Source: Ramlibacter sp. (GTDB taxonomy: Bacteria > Pseudomonadota > Gammaproteobacteria > Burkholderiales > Burkholderiaceae_C). From it: a DNA stretch of 64,000 bases. Positions within the stretch are counted from its first letter, which is position 1; each line of letters opens with the position of its first letter. The position numbers were made by a program, and so were the translations under genes. The DNA is taken from positions 372,001-436,000 of the forward strand of contig JAHBZN010000003.1 in the NCBI GenBank assembly GCA_019635415.1, written 5' to 3'. Positions 23,594-32,544 of this stretch are shown here, piece by piece. The notes under the pieces were generated by a model. It saw only the letters and a program-made list of their open reading frames with translations. It was not told where the DNA came from and made no database searches.

Positions 23594-24211
23594 ATGAAGG
23601 TGGCGCAGCGTAGCCCAAAAGTAGATGAATATCTCGCAAATTCAGCGGAGTTCGCTCGGCCTATTTTGGAGCATTTGCGAAAAATCCTGCACGCGCATTG
23701 CCCCGAATTGGTTGAGGAAATAAAGTGGGGCATTCCGCACTTTGACTACAAGGGCGAAATGATGTGCATGTTCGCCGCCTACAAAAGTCACTGCTCCTTC
23801 ACCTTTTGGAAGCAGTCGATCATGACGGACGCGCGCCTCAAGAAAAATCCTGACCTCCCAGCAGCGAAGCGCTTCATGGGAAAACTAACTTCGGTATCGG
23901 ATCTCCCGCCAGAAGCTGAACTCGTAGCTCTCCTGAGGCAAGCGATGACCCTCAACGAACAAGGGGTCAAACTTTCCCCGAGAAAACCAGCGCCATTGAC
24001 AGAAATTGAAATCCCGGGCTACTTCGCCGAACGCCTAGCGGACAATTCAAATGCAAGGGCAATTTTCGAAAGCAAATCGGACTCGTTTCGCAAGGAATAC
24101 GTCGTTTGGATAACGGATGCAAAGACGGAGTCCACCCGCAACAAGCGAATCGAAGAATCTCTTGCATGGATCGCCGAAGGAAAGAGCCGCTTCTGGAAGT
24201 ATCAGAAGTAG
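23594..24211 (+). CDS. YdeI/OmpD-associated (OmdA) family protein with DUF1801 domain
   Basis: A 205-residue cytoplasmic protein of two parts: an N-terminal DUF1801-type domain (residues about 20-115; LRKILHAHCPELVEEIKWGI, MFAAYKSHCSFTFWK) and a C-terminal OmdA domain (about 140-205; FESKSDSFRKEYVVWITDAK with TRNKRIEESLAWIAEGK). OmdA proteins were linked to protection against bacteriocins or peptides; the function here is not known. Base composition is noticeably lower in G+C and codon use less biased than in neighbours, as in the adjacent VOC/MarR group, hinting at later acquisition. Confidence 0.85.
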   Translation: MKVAQRSPKVDEYLANSAEFARPILEHLRKILHAHCPELVEEIKWGIPHFDYKGEMMCMFAAYKSHCSFTFWKQSIMTDARLKKNPDLPAAKRFMGKLTSVSDLPPEAELVALLRQAMTLNEQGVKLSPRKPAPLTEIEIPGYFAERLADNSNARAIFESKSDSFRKEYVVWITDAKTESTRNKRIEESLAWIAEGKSRFWKYQK

Positions 24212-24490
24212 TCCACGCAATGGGTTGATTCTGCTTTCCTTCGTTGGGGAGGCTGGCGCCCCAGCCGTCGTGCCCTGCGCTGTGGCTTCTGCCTCGCCAA
24301 CCCGGAAAGCTAGATGCATGCTTCCGTCGTCTCCTTCGAAGGCCAAAATGACCTCGATGCGCTGATCGCCCTGGGCATCCTCCTCAGCGAGAAAAGGCCC
24401 GGCCGACGCACCGACTGCTAAGCGAGCAGTGCTTGGGCATATTGATCCCGGCCATGTTGGGTCCTTCCCGCAAAGTTATATGATAACCAT
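24212..24490 (+). other. intergenic stretch with a short open frame of uncertain status
   Basis: 279 bases without a firm gene. A GGCTGG...CCAGCC hairpin near 24250-24266 lacks a U-run. An open frame from ATG 24314 to TAA 24421 encodes 35 residues (MHASVVSFEGQNDLDALIAL, then GILLSEKRPGRRTDC). It has no ribosome binding site that I can see, so it may be a remnant. The right end holds the ltnD promoter and operator. Confidence 0.3.
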
Positions 24491-24493
24491 ATG
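24457..24493 (+). promoter_or_regulatory. ltnD promoter with overlapping palindromic operator, probably leaderless
   Basis: TTGGGT (24457-24462) and TATGAT (24479-24484) are 16 bases apart and predict a start at about 24491, the A of the ATG itself. No Shine-Dalgarno sequence precedes that ATG. The inverted repeat ATATG-ATAAC-CATAT (24478-24492) covers the -10 box and the start codon and is a natural site for a GntR-type repressor. Confidence 0.5.
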
Positions 24494-25387
24494 AATTCTG
24501 CTCCCGTTGCCGGCCTCATCGGCCTGGGTGCCATGGGCGCCGGCATGGCCGGTTCGCTGCGTCGCGCCGGTTATGCACCCCGTGTGTTCGATATTCGCGC
24601 CGATGTGGCCCGGGCCTTTGCGCAGGGCGGCGGCACGGCCTGTGCCTCGCCGGCCGAGCTGGCCGCGGCCTGCGACGTGGTGGTGTCTGTGGTGGTCAAT
24701 GCCGCGCAGACCGAGGCCGTGCTGTTTGGCGAGCACGGCTGCGCAGCGGCAATGAAGCCCGGCAGCGTGTTCGTGATGTGCTCCACGGTGGACCCGGCCT
24801 GGTCGGTGGCGCTGGAGGCGCGGCTGGCGGCACTGGGCATCCTGTACCTGGACGCGCCGATCTCGGGCGGCGCCGCACGCGCGGCCAGCGGCGAGATGAC
24901 CATGATGACCGCCGGCCGGCCCGAGGCCTATGCGGTGGCCGAGCCCCTGCTCAACGCCATGGCCGCCAAGGTCTACAAGCTGGGCGACCGCGCGGGCGCG
25001 GGCAGCAAGGTCAAGGTCATCAACCAGCTGCTGGCCGGCGTGCACATTGCGGCCGCGGCCGAGGCCATGGCGCTGGGCCTGCGCGAAGGCGTGGACCCGG
25101 CCGCGCTGTACGAGGTCATCACCCACAGCGCGGGCAACAGCTGGATGTTTGAAAACCGCATGGCCCATGTGCTGGCGGGCGACTACACGCCGCTGTCGGC
25201 CGTGGACATCTTTGTGAAGGACCTGGGCCTGGTGCTGGACATGGCGCGTGCCAGCAAGTTCCCGTTGCCACTGTCCAGCACGGCGCACCAGATGTTCATG
25301 CAGGCGTCCAGCGCGGGCTTCGCGCGCGAGGACGACAGCGCCGTCATCAAGATCTTCCCGGGCATCGAGCTGCCCGCCAAAAACTGA
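24491..25387 (+). CDS. ltnD: L-threonate dehydrogenase (beta-hydroxyacid dehydrogenase family)
   Basis: NAD-dependent oxidation of L-threonate to 2-oxo-tetronate, the entry step of L-threonate use. The 298-residue protein has the Rossmann motif GLIGLGAMGAGMAGSLRRAG at residues 8-27, the substrate loop DAPISGGAARAASGEMTMM at about 121-139, and the catalytic-lysine helix GSKVKVINQLLAGVH near 172-186. It is placed as LtnD rather than a generic 3-hydroxyisobutyrate dehydrogenase because denD, otnK and otnC follow in the same direction. The gene probably has its own leaderless promoter. Confidence 0.88.
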   Translation: MNSAPVAGLIGLGAMGAGMAGSLRRAGYAPRVFDIRADVARAFAQGGGTACASPAELAAACDVVVSVVVNAAQTEAVLFGEHGCAAAMKPGSVFVMCSTVDPAWSVALEARLAALGILYLDAPISGGAARAASGEMTMMTAGRPEAYAVAEPLLNAMAAKVYKLGDRAGAGSKVKVINQLLAGVHIAAAAEAMALGLREGVDPAALYEVITHSAGNSWMFENRMAHVLAGDYTPLSAVDIFVKDLGLVLDMARASKFPLPLSSTAHQMFMQASSAGFAREDDSAVIKIFPGIELPAKN

Positions 25388-25402
25388 AACCAGGAGACTT
25401 TC

Positions 25403-26413
25403 ATGCACATTCTCATCACCGGGGGCAGCGGCTTTCTGGGCGCACGGCTGGCGCGCACCCTGCTGGCGCAGGGCACGCTGGCCCTGCGCGGCGCACCGGC
25501 GCGCGCCATCGAGCGCATCACCCTCGCCGACCGCGTGGCCCCGCCGGACGATCTGCGAGCCGATGCCCGCGTGGCCTTCATCACGGGTGACCTGCTGGAG
25601 CTGATCGGCAGCCGACAGATGCCCGTGGCCGGCACCGACGCGGTGTTCCACCTCGCGGCGGCGGTCAGCGGCGAATGCGAAGCCGACTTCGACCTGGGCA
25701 TGCGCAGCAACCTTGAGACCACGCACCGCTTGCTCGAGGCCTGCCGCGCGCTGGGCAGCCAGCCGGTGTTTGTGTTCGCAAGTTCGCTGGCGGTGTTTGG
25801 CAAGCAGCCCGGCCGGCCGCTGCCCGAACCCATCACTGACGACACCCTGCCCACGCCGCAGGGCAGCTACGGTGTGCAGAAGTTCATTTGCGAGCAGCTG
25901 GTGGCCGACTACAGCCGCAAGGGGTTTATCGCGGGCCGCAGCGTGCGGCCCATGACGGTGAGCGTGCGGCCCGGCCGGCCCAATGGCGCGGCCTCGGGCT
26001 TCTTCAGCGGCATGGTGCGCGAGCCGCTGGCCGGCCTGCAGGCCCGGGTGCCCGTGGCGCCGCAGACGCCCGTGGCGCTGGCTTCGCCGGGCAACACGGT
26101 GGCCGGCTTTGTGTGCGCGGCCGAGGCCAGCGACGCGCAGTGGGGCCCGCCCACGGCCATCAACCTGCCGTCGTTCCGCACCACGGTGGGCGCCATGGCG
26201 CAAGCGCTGGAGAAGGTGGCGGGCGCCGGTGCCACGGCCCTGCTCGACTGGACTCCCGACCCGGCAATCGAAAAGCTCGTCAGCACCTGGCCCGGCAATC
26301 TGGCCTGGGAGCGCGCGCGCGGCCTGGGCCTCACGTCCGACGCAGATTTCGAGGCCGTGATCCGCGACTACATGCGAGAGAACCCGCAGGCCGTCAAGCT
26401 GCCGGTGACGTGA
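25403..26413 (+). CDS. denD: D-erythronate dehydrogenase (extended SDR family)
   Basis: Oxidises D-erythronate to 2-oxo-tetronate. The 336-residue extended short-chain dehydrogenase has the NAD motif ILITGGSGFLGARLA at residues 3-17, FHLAAAVSGECEADFDLGMR, FVFASSLAVFG with the catalytic serine, and the YxxxK pair in SYGVQKFICEQL. CAGGAG lies eight bases upstream. It lies 15 bases after ltnD and overlaps otnK, which fits the experimentally defined tetronate gene clusters of Cupriavidus and relatives. Confidence 0.87.
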   Translation: MHILITGGSGFLGARLARTLLAQGTLALRGAPARAIERITLADRVAPPDDLRADARVAFITGDLLELIGSRQMPVAGTDAVFHLAAAVSGECEADFDLGMRSNLETTHRLLEACRALGSQPVFVFASSLAVFGKQPGRPLPEPITDDTLPTPQGSYGVQKFICEQLVADYSRKGFIAGRSVRPMTVSVRPGRPNGAASGFFSGMVREPLAGLQARVPVAPQTPVALASPGNTVAGFVCAAEASDAQWGPPTAINLPSFRTTVGAMAQALEKVAGAGATALLDWTPDPAIEKLVSTWPGNLAWERARGLGLTSDADFEAVIRDYMRENPQAVKLPVT

Positions 26414-27687
26414 TGGCGGCGGGCCTGCTTCTGGGTTGCATCGCCGACGATTTCACCGGCGCGACGGACCTGGCCAACAACCTGGTGCGCAGCGGCATGC
26501 GCGTGGTGCAGGCCATGGGCGTGCCCGCGGGCCCGCTGGACGCCGGGGCCGATGCGGTGGTGATCGCCCTCAAGTCACGCACCATGGACCCTGCGGAGGC
26601 GGTGGCGCAATCGCTGGGCGCGCTGCAGTGGCTGCAAGCCCAGGGCGCGCAGCAGATCTACTTCAAGTACTGCTCCACCTTCGACAGCACGGCGCGAGGC
26701 AACATCGGCCCGGTGGCCGAGGCACTGATGGAGGCCCTGGGCACCGACTTCACCATTGCCACGCCGGCCTTCCCCGACAACGGCCGCACCGTGTTCAAGG
26801 GCCACCTGTTTGTGGGCGAGGTGCTGCTCAGCGAAAGCGGCATGCAGAACCACCCGCTCACACCCATGACCGACCCCAACCTCGTGCGTGTGCTGCAGTC
26901 GCAGTGCCGGCGCAAGGTAGGGCTGATCGACCACCGGGCCGTGGCGCAAGGCGAGGCGGCCATTGCCGCGCGCATCGCGGCGCTGCGCGCCGAGGGCGTG
27001 GGCTTGGCCGTGGTGGACGCGGTGTCCAACGACGACCTGCTGCGCCTGGGCCCGGCGTTCAAGGGGCTGCCGCTGGTCACGGCGGGCTCGGGTGTGGCCA
27101 TCGGGCTGCCGGGCAACTTTGGCATCGCACCTTCGTCGCAGGCCAGCACGCTGCCGCCCGTGCAGGGCCGGCAGGCGGTGGTGTCGGGCAGCTGCTCGCT
27201 GGCCACCAACCGGCAGGTGCGGGCCTTCATTCAAACCGGCAGGCCTGCGCTGGCCCTGGACCCTCTGCGTGTCGCGGCGGGCGTTGATGTGGCGGCCGAA
27301 GCCCTGGCCTGGGCGGAACCGCTGATGGCCTCGGGCCCGGTGCTGGTGTATTCGTCAGCCGATGCCGACGCGGTGAAGCAGGTGCAGGGCCAGCTGGGGG
27401 CCGAGGAAGCCGGGGCCATGGTCGAGCGCACCATTGCCGCCATTGCACGCGGCTTGGTACAGCGCGGCGTCCGGCAACTGGTGGTGGCCGGTGGCGAAAC
27501 CTCGGGCGCCTGCGTCCAGGCGCTGAACATCACGCAAATGAAGATCGGCCCGCAGATCGACCCTGGCGTGCCCTGGTGCTTTGCCCAGTCGAACGCCGCG
27601 GGCGCCGATGGTCTGCACCTCACGCTCAAGTCCGGCAACTTTGGCACCGACGACTTCTTCACCAAAGCCTTCACAATCCTGCCATGA
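26413..27687 (+). CDS. otnK: 3-oxo-tetronate 4-kinase
   Basis: Phosphorylates 3-oxo-tetronate at C4. A 424-residue DUF1537-type kinase: GCIADDFTGATDLANNLV at the N terminus (the conserved DDFTGA motif binds substrate), TFDSTARGNIGPVAEAL, TPAFPDNGRTVFKGHLFV, VSGSCSLATNRQ, and the C-terminal ATP site VVAGGETSGACVQAL. Length is standard. The ATG overlaps the denD stop by one base (TGATG) and the otnC ATG overlaps its own stop, so the four genes are tightly coupled. Confidence 0.92.
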   Translation: MAAGLLLGCIADDFTGATDLANNLVRSGMRVVQAMGVPAGPLDAGADAVVIALKSRTMDPAEAVAQSLGALQWLQAQGAQQIYFKYCSTFDSTARGNIGPVAEALMEALGTDFTIATPAFPDNGRTVFKGHLFVGEVLLSESGMQNHPLTPMTDPNLVRVLQSQCRRKVGLIDHRAVAQGEAAIAARIAALRAEGVGLAVVDAVSNDDLLRLGPAFKGLPLVTAGSGVAIGLPGNFGIAPSSQASTLPPVQGRQAVVSGSCSLATNRQVRAFIQTGRPALALDPLRVAAGVDVAAEALAWAEPLMASGPVLVYSSADADAVKQVQGQLGAEEAGAMVERTIAAIARGLVQRGVRQLVVAGGETSGACVQALNITQMKIGPQIDPGVPWCFAQSNAAGADGLHLTLKSGNFGTDDFFTKAFTILP

Positions 27688-28352
27688 CCCGCATGTCGGA
27701 AAGCCAGGCCCGCGAAGAGATCTGCCGCGTCGGCAAAAGCCTGTTCGACCGCGGCTATGTCCACGCCACGGCAGGCAACATCAGCTTGCGGATGGATGAC
27801 GGCTTTCTCATTACCCCCACCGATGCCTGCCTGGGCGATCTGGACCCGGCGCGACTCGCGCGCGTGGACTCAGCGGGCGCGCAGCTGTCGGGCGATGGTG
27901 CTAGCAAAACCATAGCGCTACATGCCCGTATCTATTCGGCTATCGCCCGATTCGACCCTGAAACGCGGTGCGTGATCCATACCCACAGCACGCATTGCGT
28001 GGCGCTGAGCCTGCAGGCCCCGGGGCCCGAACTGCTGCCGCCGATCACGCCGTACTTCGTGATGAAGGTGGGCCATGTGCCGCTGATCGGCTACCAGCGG
28101 CCGGGTGCCCCCGCGGCGGCTGACGAAGTGGCGCGCGTCATCGTGCAGTACGGCGAGCGCGGCACGCCGCTGCGCGCCGTGATGCTGGCGCGCCTGGGGC
28201 CCAACGTGTGGCACCAGTCGCCCGCGGCGGCCATGGCCACCCTCGAGGAGCTCGAGGAAACGGCGCGCCTCATCCTGCTGCAGCCCCTGGCCGAGCCGCT
28301 GGCCGACGCGCACATCGAGGAACTGCGCCAGACTTTCGGCGCGCGCTGGTAG
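27684..28352 (+). CDS. otnC: 3-oxo-tetronate 4-phosphate decarboxylase (class II aldolase family)
   Basis: Converts 3-oxo-tetronate 4-phosphate to dihydroxyacetone phosphate and CO2. The 222-residue class II aldolase/adducin-fold enzyme has HATAGNISLRMDDGFLITPT with the phosphate site, SKTIALHARIYSAIARF, and the zinc ligands in VIHTHSTHCVAL; a third histidine near the C terminus is in NVWHQSP. Start ATG overlaps the otnK stop. This is the last tetronate gene before the unrelated cluster at 28593-38686; otnI follows that cluster. Confidence 0.9.
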   Translation: MTRMSESQAREEICRVGKSLFDRGYVHATAGNISLRMDDGFLITPTDACLGDLDPARLARVDSAGAQLSGDGASKTIALHARIYSAIARFDPETRCVIHTHSTHCVALSLQAPGPELLPPITPYFVMKVGHVPLIGYQRPGAPAAADEVARVIVQYGERGTPLRAVMLARLGPNVWHQSPAAAMATLEELEETARLILLQPLAEPLADAHIEELRQTFGARW

Positions 28353-28592
28353 CCAGCACGTCGCGCAGCAGGGCGACCCAGGCCGCCATCTCCTCAGAAT
28401 GGGGGATGCGCGGTTTCGGCGTGTCCTCCATGATGCGCACAGGTTCGCTGCGGGAGGCTGTCAGAGCGATCAGCCTTCCCTGCGGACCGTCTGGTATCCA
28501 AAAAAAATCCTTTGGCTTCGGCTCACAGGCGCTTGCCGCGTGTGAGGCTGGGGTCGCCGCGACCCCGTTGACTGCCTCACCCGGTTTCACGC
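28353..28592. other. 240-bp gap between otnC and the five-gene cluster, with a strong stem-loop
   Basis: A two-tier hairpin is exact: TGAGGC (28543-28548) with GCCTCA (28574-28579), and inside it GGGGTCG (28550-28556) with CGACCCC (28560-28566). No U-run follows. On the minus strand an open frame reads FWIPDGPQGRLIALTASRSE and IPHSEEMAAWVALLRDVLA; it has protein-like composition but runs antisense into otnC without a proper end, so it may be a gene remnant at the junction. Confidence 0.45.
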
Positions 28593-31500
28593 ATGCCTTC
28601 AACACCCCAATCCCTGGCTGACATGCTTGCCGCGAACATCGCGGCCAACGATGGCTCACTCGTGATCACCGGGCCCGAGATCGGTTCGGACAACGTGACC
28701 GCACTGTTCGAGGCCTATCTGCCGGACGGCACGCTGACCATTGATGGCGCGGTGCCGGGCCTGTTCCCCGGCGGGCAACTGGGCGGCAAGGCGGTGCCCG
28801 AGGGCGCAACGGTCAGTGGCACCGGCGGTGCCGGGCCGTTCCAGGACATGCACGTCACCCTGGTGCTGTCACCCCAGGGCAATGACGTGGTGTTGCAACT
28901 GCTGGCCGTGGCGCAGACAGGCTGGACCTTTGCCACAAGCTTCGGGCGGCTCGCGGACACGCTGTTCGCCGACCTCGCTTTCGCATCTGCGCCCTGCTAC
29001 TACTTTGCCTCGCAGAATGAAGATGACTTCCAGGAAGGCCTGTTCTTCCAGGGCGACCTGCGGCTGACCGGGGCGTTGGCCAACAGCACCTGGCTGCTGG
29101 GCGATCCGTCCATGACCACGGTGACCGTGGCCGGGCCGGTGCAGATGCACCAGAGCTATCCCGAGATCGCGCTGTCGGCCACCATGGCTTCGGGTGCCGT
29201 GCTGGGCTGGTTCAACATCGAGCCGGTCACGCTGAAACTCACCAGCCACGTGAATTCGGTGCGCCCCAGCGGCCGGCCGGTGCTGTCGGATGTGATGCAG
29301 CTGGCCACCAGCATCCGCTTTTCCACCGGAAGCACCGACCTGACGATCCCCTTGAGCGCGGACTTCTACGGCGACTCGCCGGTGGTCCAGTTCACCGCCG
29401 ACCTGACCAACATGGTCTACCTCGGGTTCAACCAGCTGCAAAGCCTGGTCAATGACTGCGACCTGAGCTCGGTGCAGTTTCCCAGCAACTTCGACCTGTC
29501 CCAGGCACTTGGCCTGGCCACGTTTGCGCTGCAGGTCAATCTGGCGGCCGAAAGTTGGGCCAACAAGGTATTCAACGTCATCGTGGGCGTGCGCAGTGCC
29601 CAGGCCTGGCCGCTGCTGACCGACCCCACCTACGGCACCGCGCTGGCCATTGACCAGATCGAAGTGTCCTTTTCGGTGCGCAACCCGATGACCTCTCCGC
29701 GGATCGGCGCGGCCGTGTTCGGGCTGATCCATATGAGCGAGACCGGCGTCATGGGTCTCTCGGCGGTGTACGACAACAACTTCGCCGTGAGCGGTGAGCT
29801 GCTGGACGGCACCACGATCAACCTCACGCAGCTGGCCGCGTATTTCATGGACACGCCGCCGAACCCTGACGTCCCGCCGATGCAAGTCGTTGGCCTGACG
29901 TTCGAGGCGGCGCCCTCCTCCGGCGACTATGCGCTGTCGGTCAAGGTGGAGGACGTCTGGCAGCTCAGCCTCGGGACGACTCAGCTGTCCATCGACAAAG
30001 TCGCCTTTGCGATGAGCACCTCACAGGCCGGTACCCAGGTGCGCCTCGGTGGGGCGGCGCGCATCGGGCCGGCGTTGATCGCGCTCGATTGGCAACTGCC
30101 GGGCACGTTCTCGCTGAACGGTGTCATCCCCAAAATCCCGCTCAGCGAGATGGTCGCCAGCCTGAGCCCGACTGCCGCGGGCTGGGTCAACAGCTTCCCC
30201 ACCATCCAGCTGCTCAACACCACGGTGGCGGTGCAGCGGTTCCAGGACGGCGGATACTTCCTCGCGGCCGGCACGCACGTGGAAAACTTCGGCGCCTTCG
30301 AGGTCCAGTTCTCCGAGATCGCGCGGCAGACCGGCTTCACCTTCGGCTTCGCCCTCGACCCGGACTGGCGGCTCACCCAGTTGTCCACGGTGTTCGATGT
30401 TGCGCTGTTGCGTGACATCCGTTTCCGCAATGCCTCGCTGATCGGTTCGTCCAACGACAACCCGAATTTCAGCTTCAGCAGCCTGGCGCCAGTGCAGCTG
30501 CCGCCGAGCAACGAGAACGCGGGGCGCAATTCCGACCTCGCGCCCATCGCTCCGTCGCAGGTCAGTGGTGGGGTTCATGCCGGCCTGTACCTGTATGCCG
30601 ATGTGGTGCTCGACCCCGGCGACCCCGGCCCGATGGGGGCCGTGGCCAAGCTACTCAGCGGCCTCGACGCCCTGACGCTGTCGCTGGCGGTGCCCGCCAA
30701 TTACCGGGACACGGTATTCGTGGCGCGGATTGCATCGCACTACCAGATGTTCTCCACGCTCACGCTCGATTCGGTCAGTGTGACGATCCGTCCGTTCCAG
30801 ACTTACCTGAGCCTGGCGACCGATGTGACGGTGGACCTGTTTGGGCACAGCCTGGGACTGTCCGGTGCGATGACGGTGGCTGGCGCCGACGTGGAGCTGT
30901 CATTGCGCACCACCACGGCCTGGGTGGAGCCATTCGGCATCCGCGGCCTGACGCTGCAGGCGGTCGCTGTGGGGTTCGTCCTGGACAACCTCGCGGTCAG
31001 CCTGCAGGGCCAGGTGCTGCTGGGCTCCGGTTCACGCGCCATCAGCCTGGCGGCCGCGATGGAGTTCAGCCTCGCCGAGGAGATACCCGACCTGTTCATG
31101 GTCGAGGAAGTGGGGACGATCTCGCTGGCGGACATCATCGGTGCCTTCGTGGCGTCGAACCATGTGCCGGCAACGCTGAGCCAGATCGAGCTGTTCAGCT
31201 TCCGCTTCCTGATCGTGGTCAATCCGGTGGGCTGGACAGACCTGATCACGCAGAAGCACTATGGCGCGGGGCTGGCCTTCAGCGGCCGGCTGCGGGTGTG
31301 CAATCTGGTCGGCTCGGTCGACGTGCAGGTGGACTACGCCACAGGCATCCACGCCACCGGGCAGCTGGACGGGCCGCTGGTCATTGGCCATGTGGTGACC
31401 CTGACCAACGCCACCGACCCCACCCGGGGGGCCTACCTGCAGGTCAACTCTTCGCAGTCGCCGTACGTCAGCATGTCGCTGGCGCTCACGCTGTTCGAGA

Positions 31501-32486
31501 TCCAGCGCCTCCAGCTGCTGGCCGTCGTCAGCAGCAACGCCTTCACCGTCAACTTCAGCACCCAGCTCAGCGGGGTCTCAGCGCTGGGCCGGCTGTCGGT
31601 GAACGCGAGCCTCGTCAACGGCAACCGCTTCGACTTCAACGGGCAATGCAGCATGACGGTTCCGCGCGTCAAGTCGATCAAGGCGGGCGGCTTCACGCTC
31701 GGCTCGCTGAGCGGCGGGCTGAGCGCGGCGGCGGGCATCGGCCTGGTGTTCGGCCCCAGCGCCGCCATGGCCATGACCCTGTCCGGAGACTTCACGCTGG
31801 GCGGTGTGCACATGACCCTCAGCCCCTGCCAGGTCAGCGTGAATGCCGGCAGCCTGACGTCGTTTGCCAGCATTCCCGGCTACTTTGCCGGTGTGCTCAA
31901 GGACACACTCTGGCAGGTGGGCGCGGCGCTGTTCCAGAACGCCGACGCGCTGTTCCGCTATGTGCGTGCCGAAGGCCTGTACCTGGCCAGCGACATCAGC
32001 CACATCCTGAGCGATGTGCTGCACATCGACATCAATGCCGCGGCCCAGTACCTCAAGAGCGCAACGCAATTCATGCAGTACTCGGTGACCGAGATCGGCA
32101 CCCTGCTCAAGTCCGGTTACAACGCCAGCGCCCAGCTCGTGGGCGCGGCGCTCAAGTCGGCCCGGTACGCGGCCACCGAGATTGCCGCGGCCGTGGGCGC
32201 GATCTTCCGCCTGGGCGCCGAATCGGTGGCCAACGTCCTCAAGGCGATCGGCTGTTCGCTGGGCGACATCGCCACGGTGCTCCGGCAGATATTTGGCTAC
32301 AGCGCCAAGGAGGTGGCCGAGTTCTTCAAGAAGGCCTGGAACGTGGTGGACGAGCTCGTCGCCGACGCACTGGACCTTGCCGGCTATGCCGCCAACAAGA
32401 TCGAGGACGCAATGTCCGACGTGTACCACTGGGCCAAGAAGAAGTGGGACGAGTTCACCGACGCGATCAATCCGTCCAACTGGTGA
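28593..32486 (+). CDS. giant beta-rich protein with C-terminal amphipathic helical repeats, unknown function
   Basis: A 1297-residue protein that I do not recognise with certainty. Residues 1 to about 1120 alternate short hydrophobic beta-like strands (TLTIDGAVPG, VTLKLTSHVNSV, LSLAVPANYRD, FTLGGVHMTL), suggesting repeated beta domains; it may belong near the DUF6603-like giant proteins. From about residue 1130 the character changes to roughly eight tandem helical units of 14-15 residues with a pattern like VGAALKSARYAATE, IATVLRQIFGYSAKE, VAEFFKKAWNVVDE, ending KKKWDEFTDAINPSNW. There is no signal peptide or membrane anchor. No clear ribosome binding site precedes ATG 28593; an ATG at 28623 is an alternative. 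First gene of a five-gene co-directional cluster. Confidence 0.85.
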   Translation: MPSTPQSLADMLAANIAANDGSLVITGPEIGSDNVTALFEAYLPDGTLTIDGAVPGLFPGGQLGGKAVPEGATVSGTGGAGPFQDMHVTLVLSPQGNDVVLQLLAVAQTGWTFATSFGRLADTLFADLAFASAPCYYFASQNEDDFQEGLFFQGDLRLTGALANSTWLLGDPSMTTVTVAGPVQMHQSYPEIALSATMASGAVLGWFNIEPVTLKLTSHVNSVRPSGRPVLSDVMQLATSIRFSTGSTDLTIPLSADFYGDSPVVQFTADLTNMVYLGFNQLQSLVNDCDLSSVQFPSNFDLSQALGLATFALQVNLAAESWANKVFNVIVGVRSAQAWPLLTDPTYGTALAIDQIEVSFSVRNPMTSPRIGAAVFGLIHMSETGVMGLSAVYDNNFAVSGELLDGTTINLTQLAAYFMDTPPNPDVPPMQVVGLTFEAAPSSGDYALSVKVEDVWQLSLGTTQLSIDKVAFAMSTSQAGTQVRLGGAARIGPALIALDWQLPGTFSLNGVIPKIPLSEMVASLSPTAAGWVNSFPTIQLLNTTVAVQRFQDGGYFLAAGTHVENFGAFEVQFSEIARQTGFTFGFALDPDWRLTQLSTVFDVALLRDIRFRNASLIGSSNDNPNFSFSSLAPVQLPPSNENAGRNSDLAPIAPSQVSGGVHAGLYLYADVVLDPGDPGPMGAVAKLLSGLDALTLSLAVPANYRDTVFVARIASHYQMFSTLTLDSVSVTIRPFQTYLSLATDVTVDLFGHSLGLSGAMTVAGADVELSLRTTTAWVEPFGIRGLTLQAVAVGFVLDNLAVSLQGQVLLGSGSRAISLAAAMEFSLAEEIPDLFMVEEVGTISLADIIGAFVASNHVPATLSQIELFSFRFLIVVNPVGWTDLITQKHYGAGLAFSGRLRVCNLVGSVDVQVDYATGIHATGQLDGPLVIGHVVTLTNATDPTRGAYLQVNSSQSPYVSMSLALTLFEIQRLQLLAVVSSNAFTVNFSTQLSGVSALGRLSVNASLVNGNRFDFNGQCSMTVPRVKSIKAGGFTLGSLSGGLSAAAGIGLVFGPSAAMAMTLSGDFTLGGVHMTLSPCQVSVNAGSLTSFASIPGYFAGVLKDTLWQVGAALFQNADALFRYVRAEGLYLASDISHILSDVLHIDINAAAQYLKSATQFMQYSVTEIGTLLKSGYNASAQLVGAALKSARYAATEIAAAVGAIFRLGAESVANVLKAIGCSLGDIATVLRQIFGYSAKEVAEFFKKAWNVVDELVADALDLAGYAANKIEDAMSDVYHWAKKKWDEFTDAINPSNW

Positions 32487-32544
32487 CCCACTGCCACGCC
32501 AGCCCCACGCACAACCCCAAGTTCGCCTCCCTCACTGAACCGCC

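Noticed and set aside
24314..24421. Small 35-codon gene before ltnD
   Set aside because: No ribosome binding site, no recognisable family; kept only as a note in the intergenic entry.
27899..27930. Possible interspersed-repeat copy (GCTAGCAAAACCATAGCGCTA) inside otnC
   Set aside because: The encoded SKTIALHARIY belongs to the conserved family sequence, and the remaining blocks of the repeat are missing.
28270..28659. 129-codon minus-strand gene across the otnC/giant-gene junction
   Set aside because: It overlaps the ends of both well-supported genes; only its middle part looks protein-like, so it is treated as a possible remnant.
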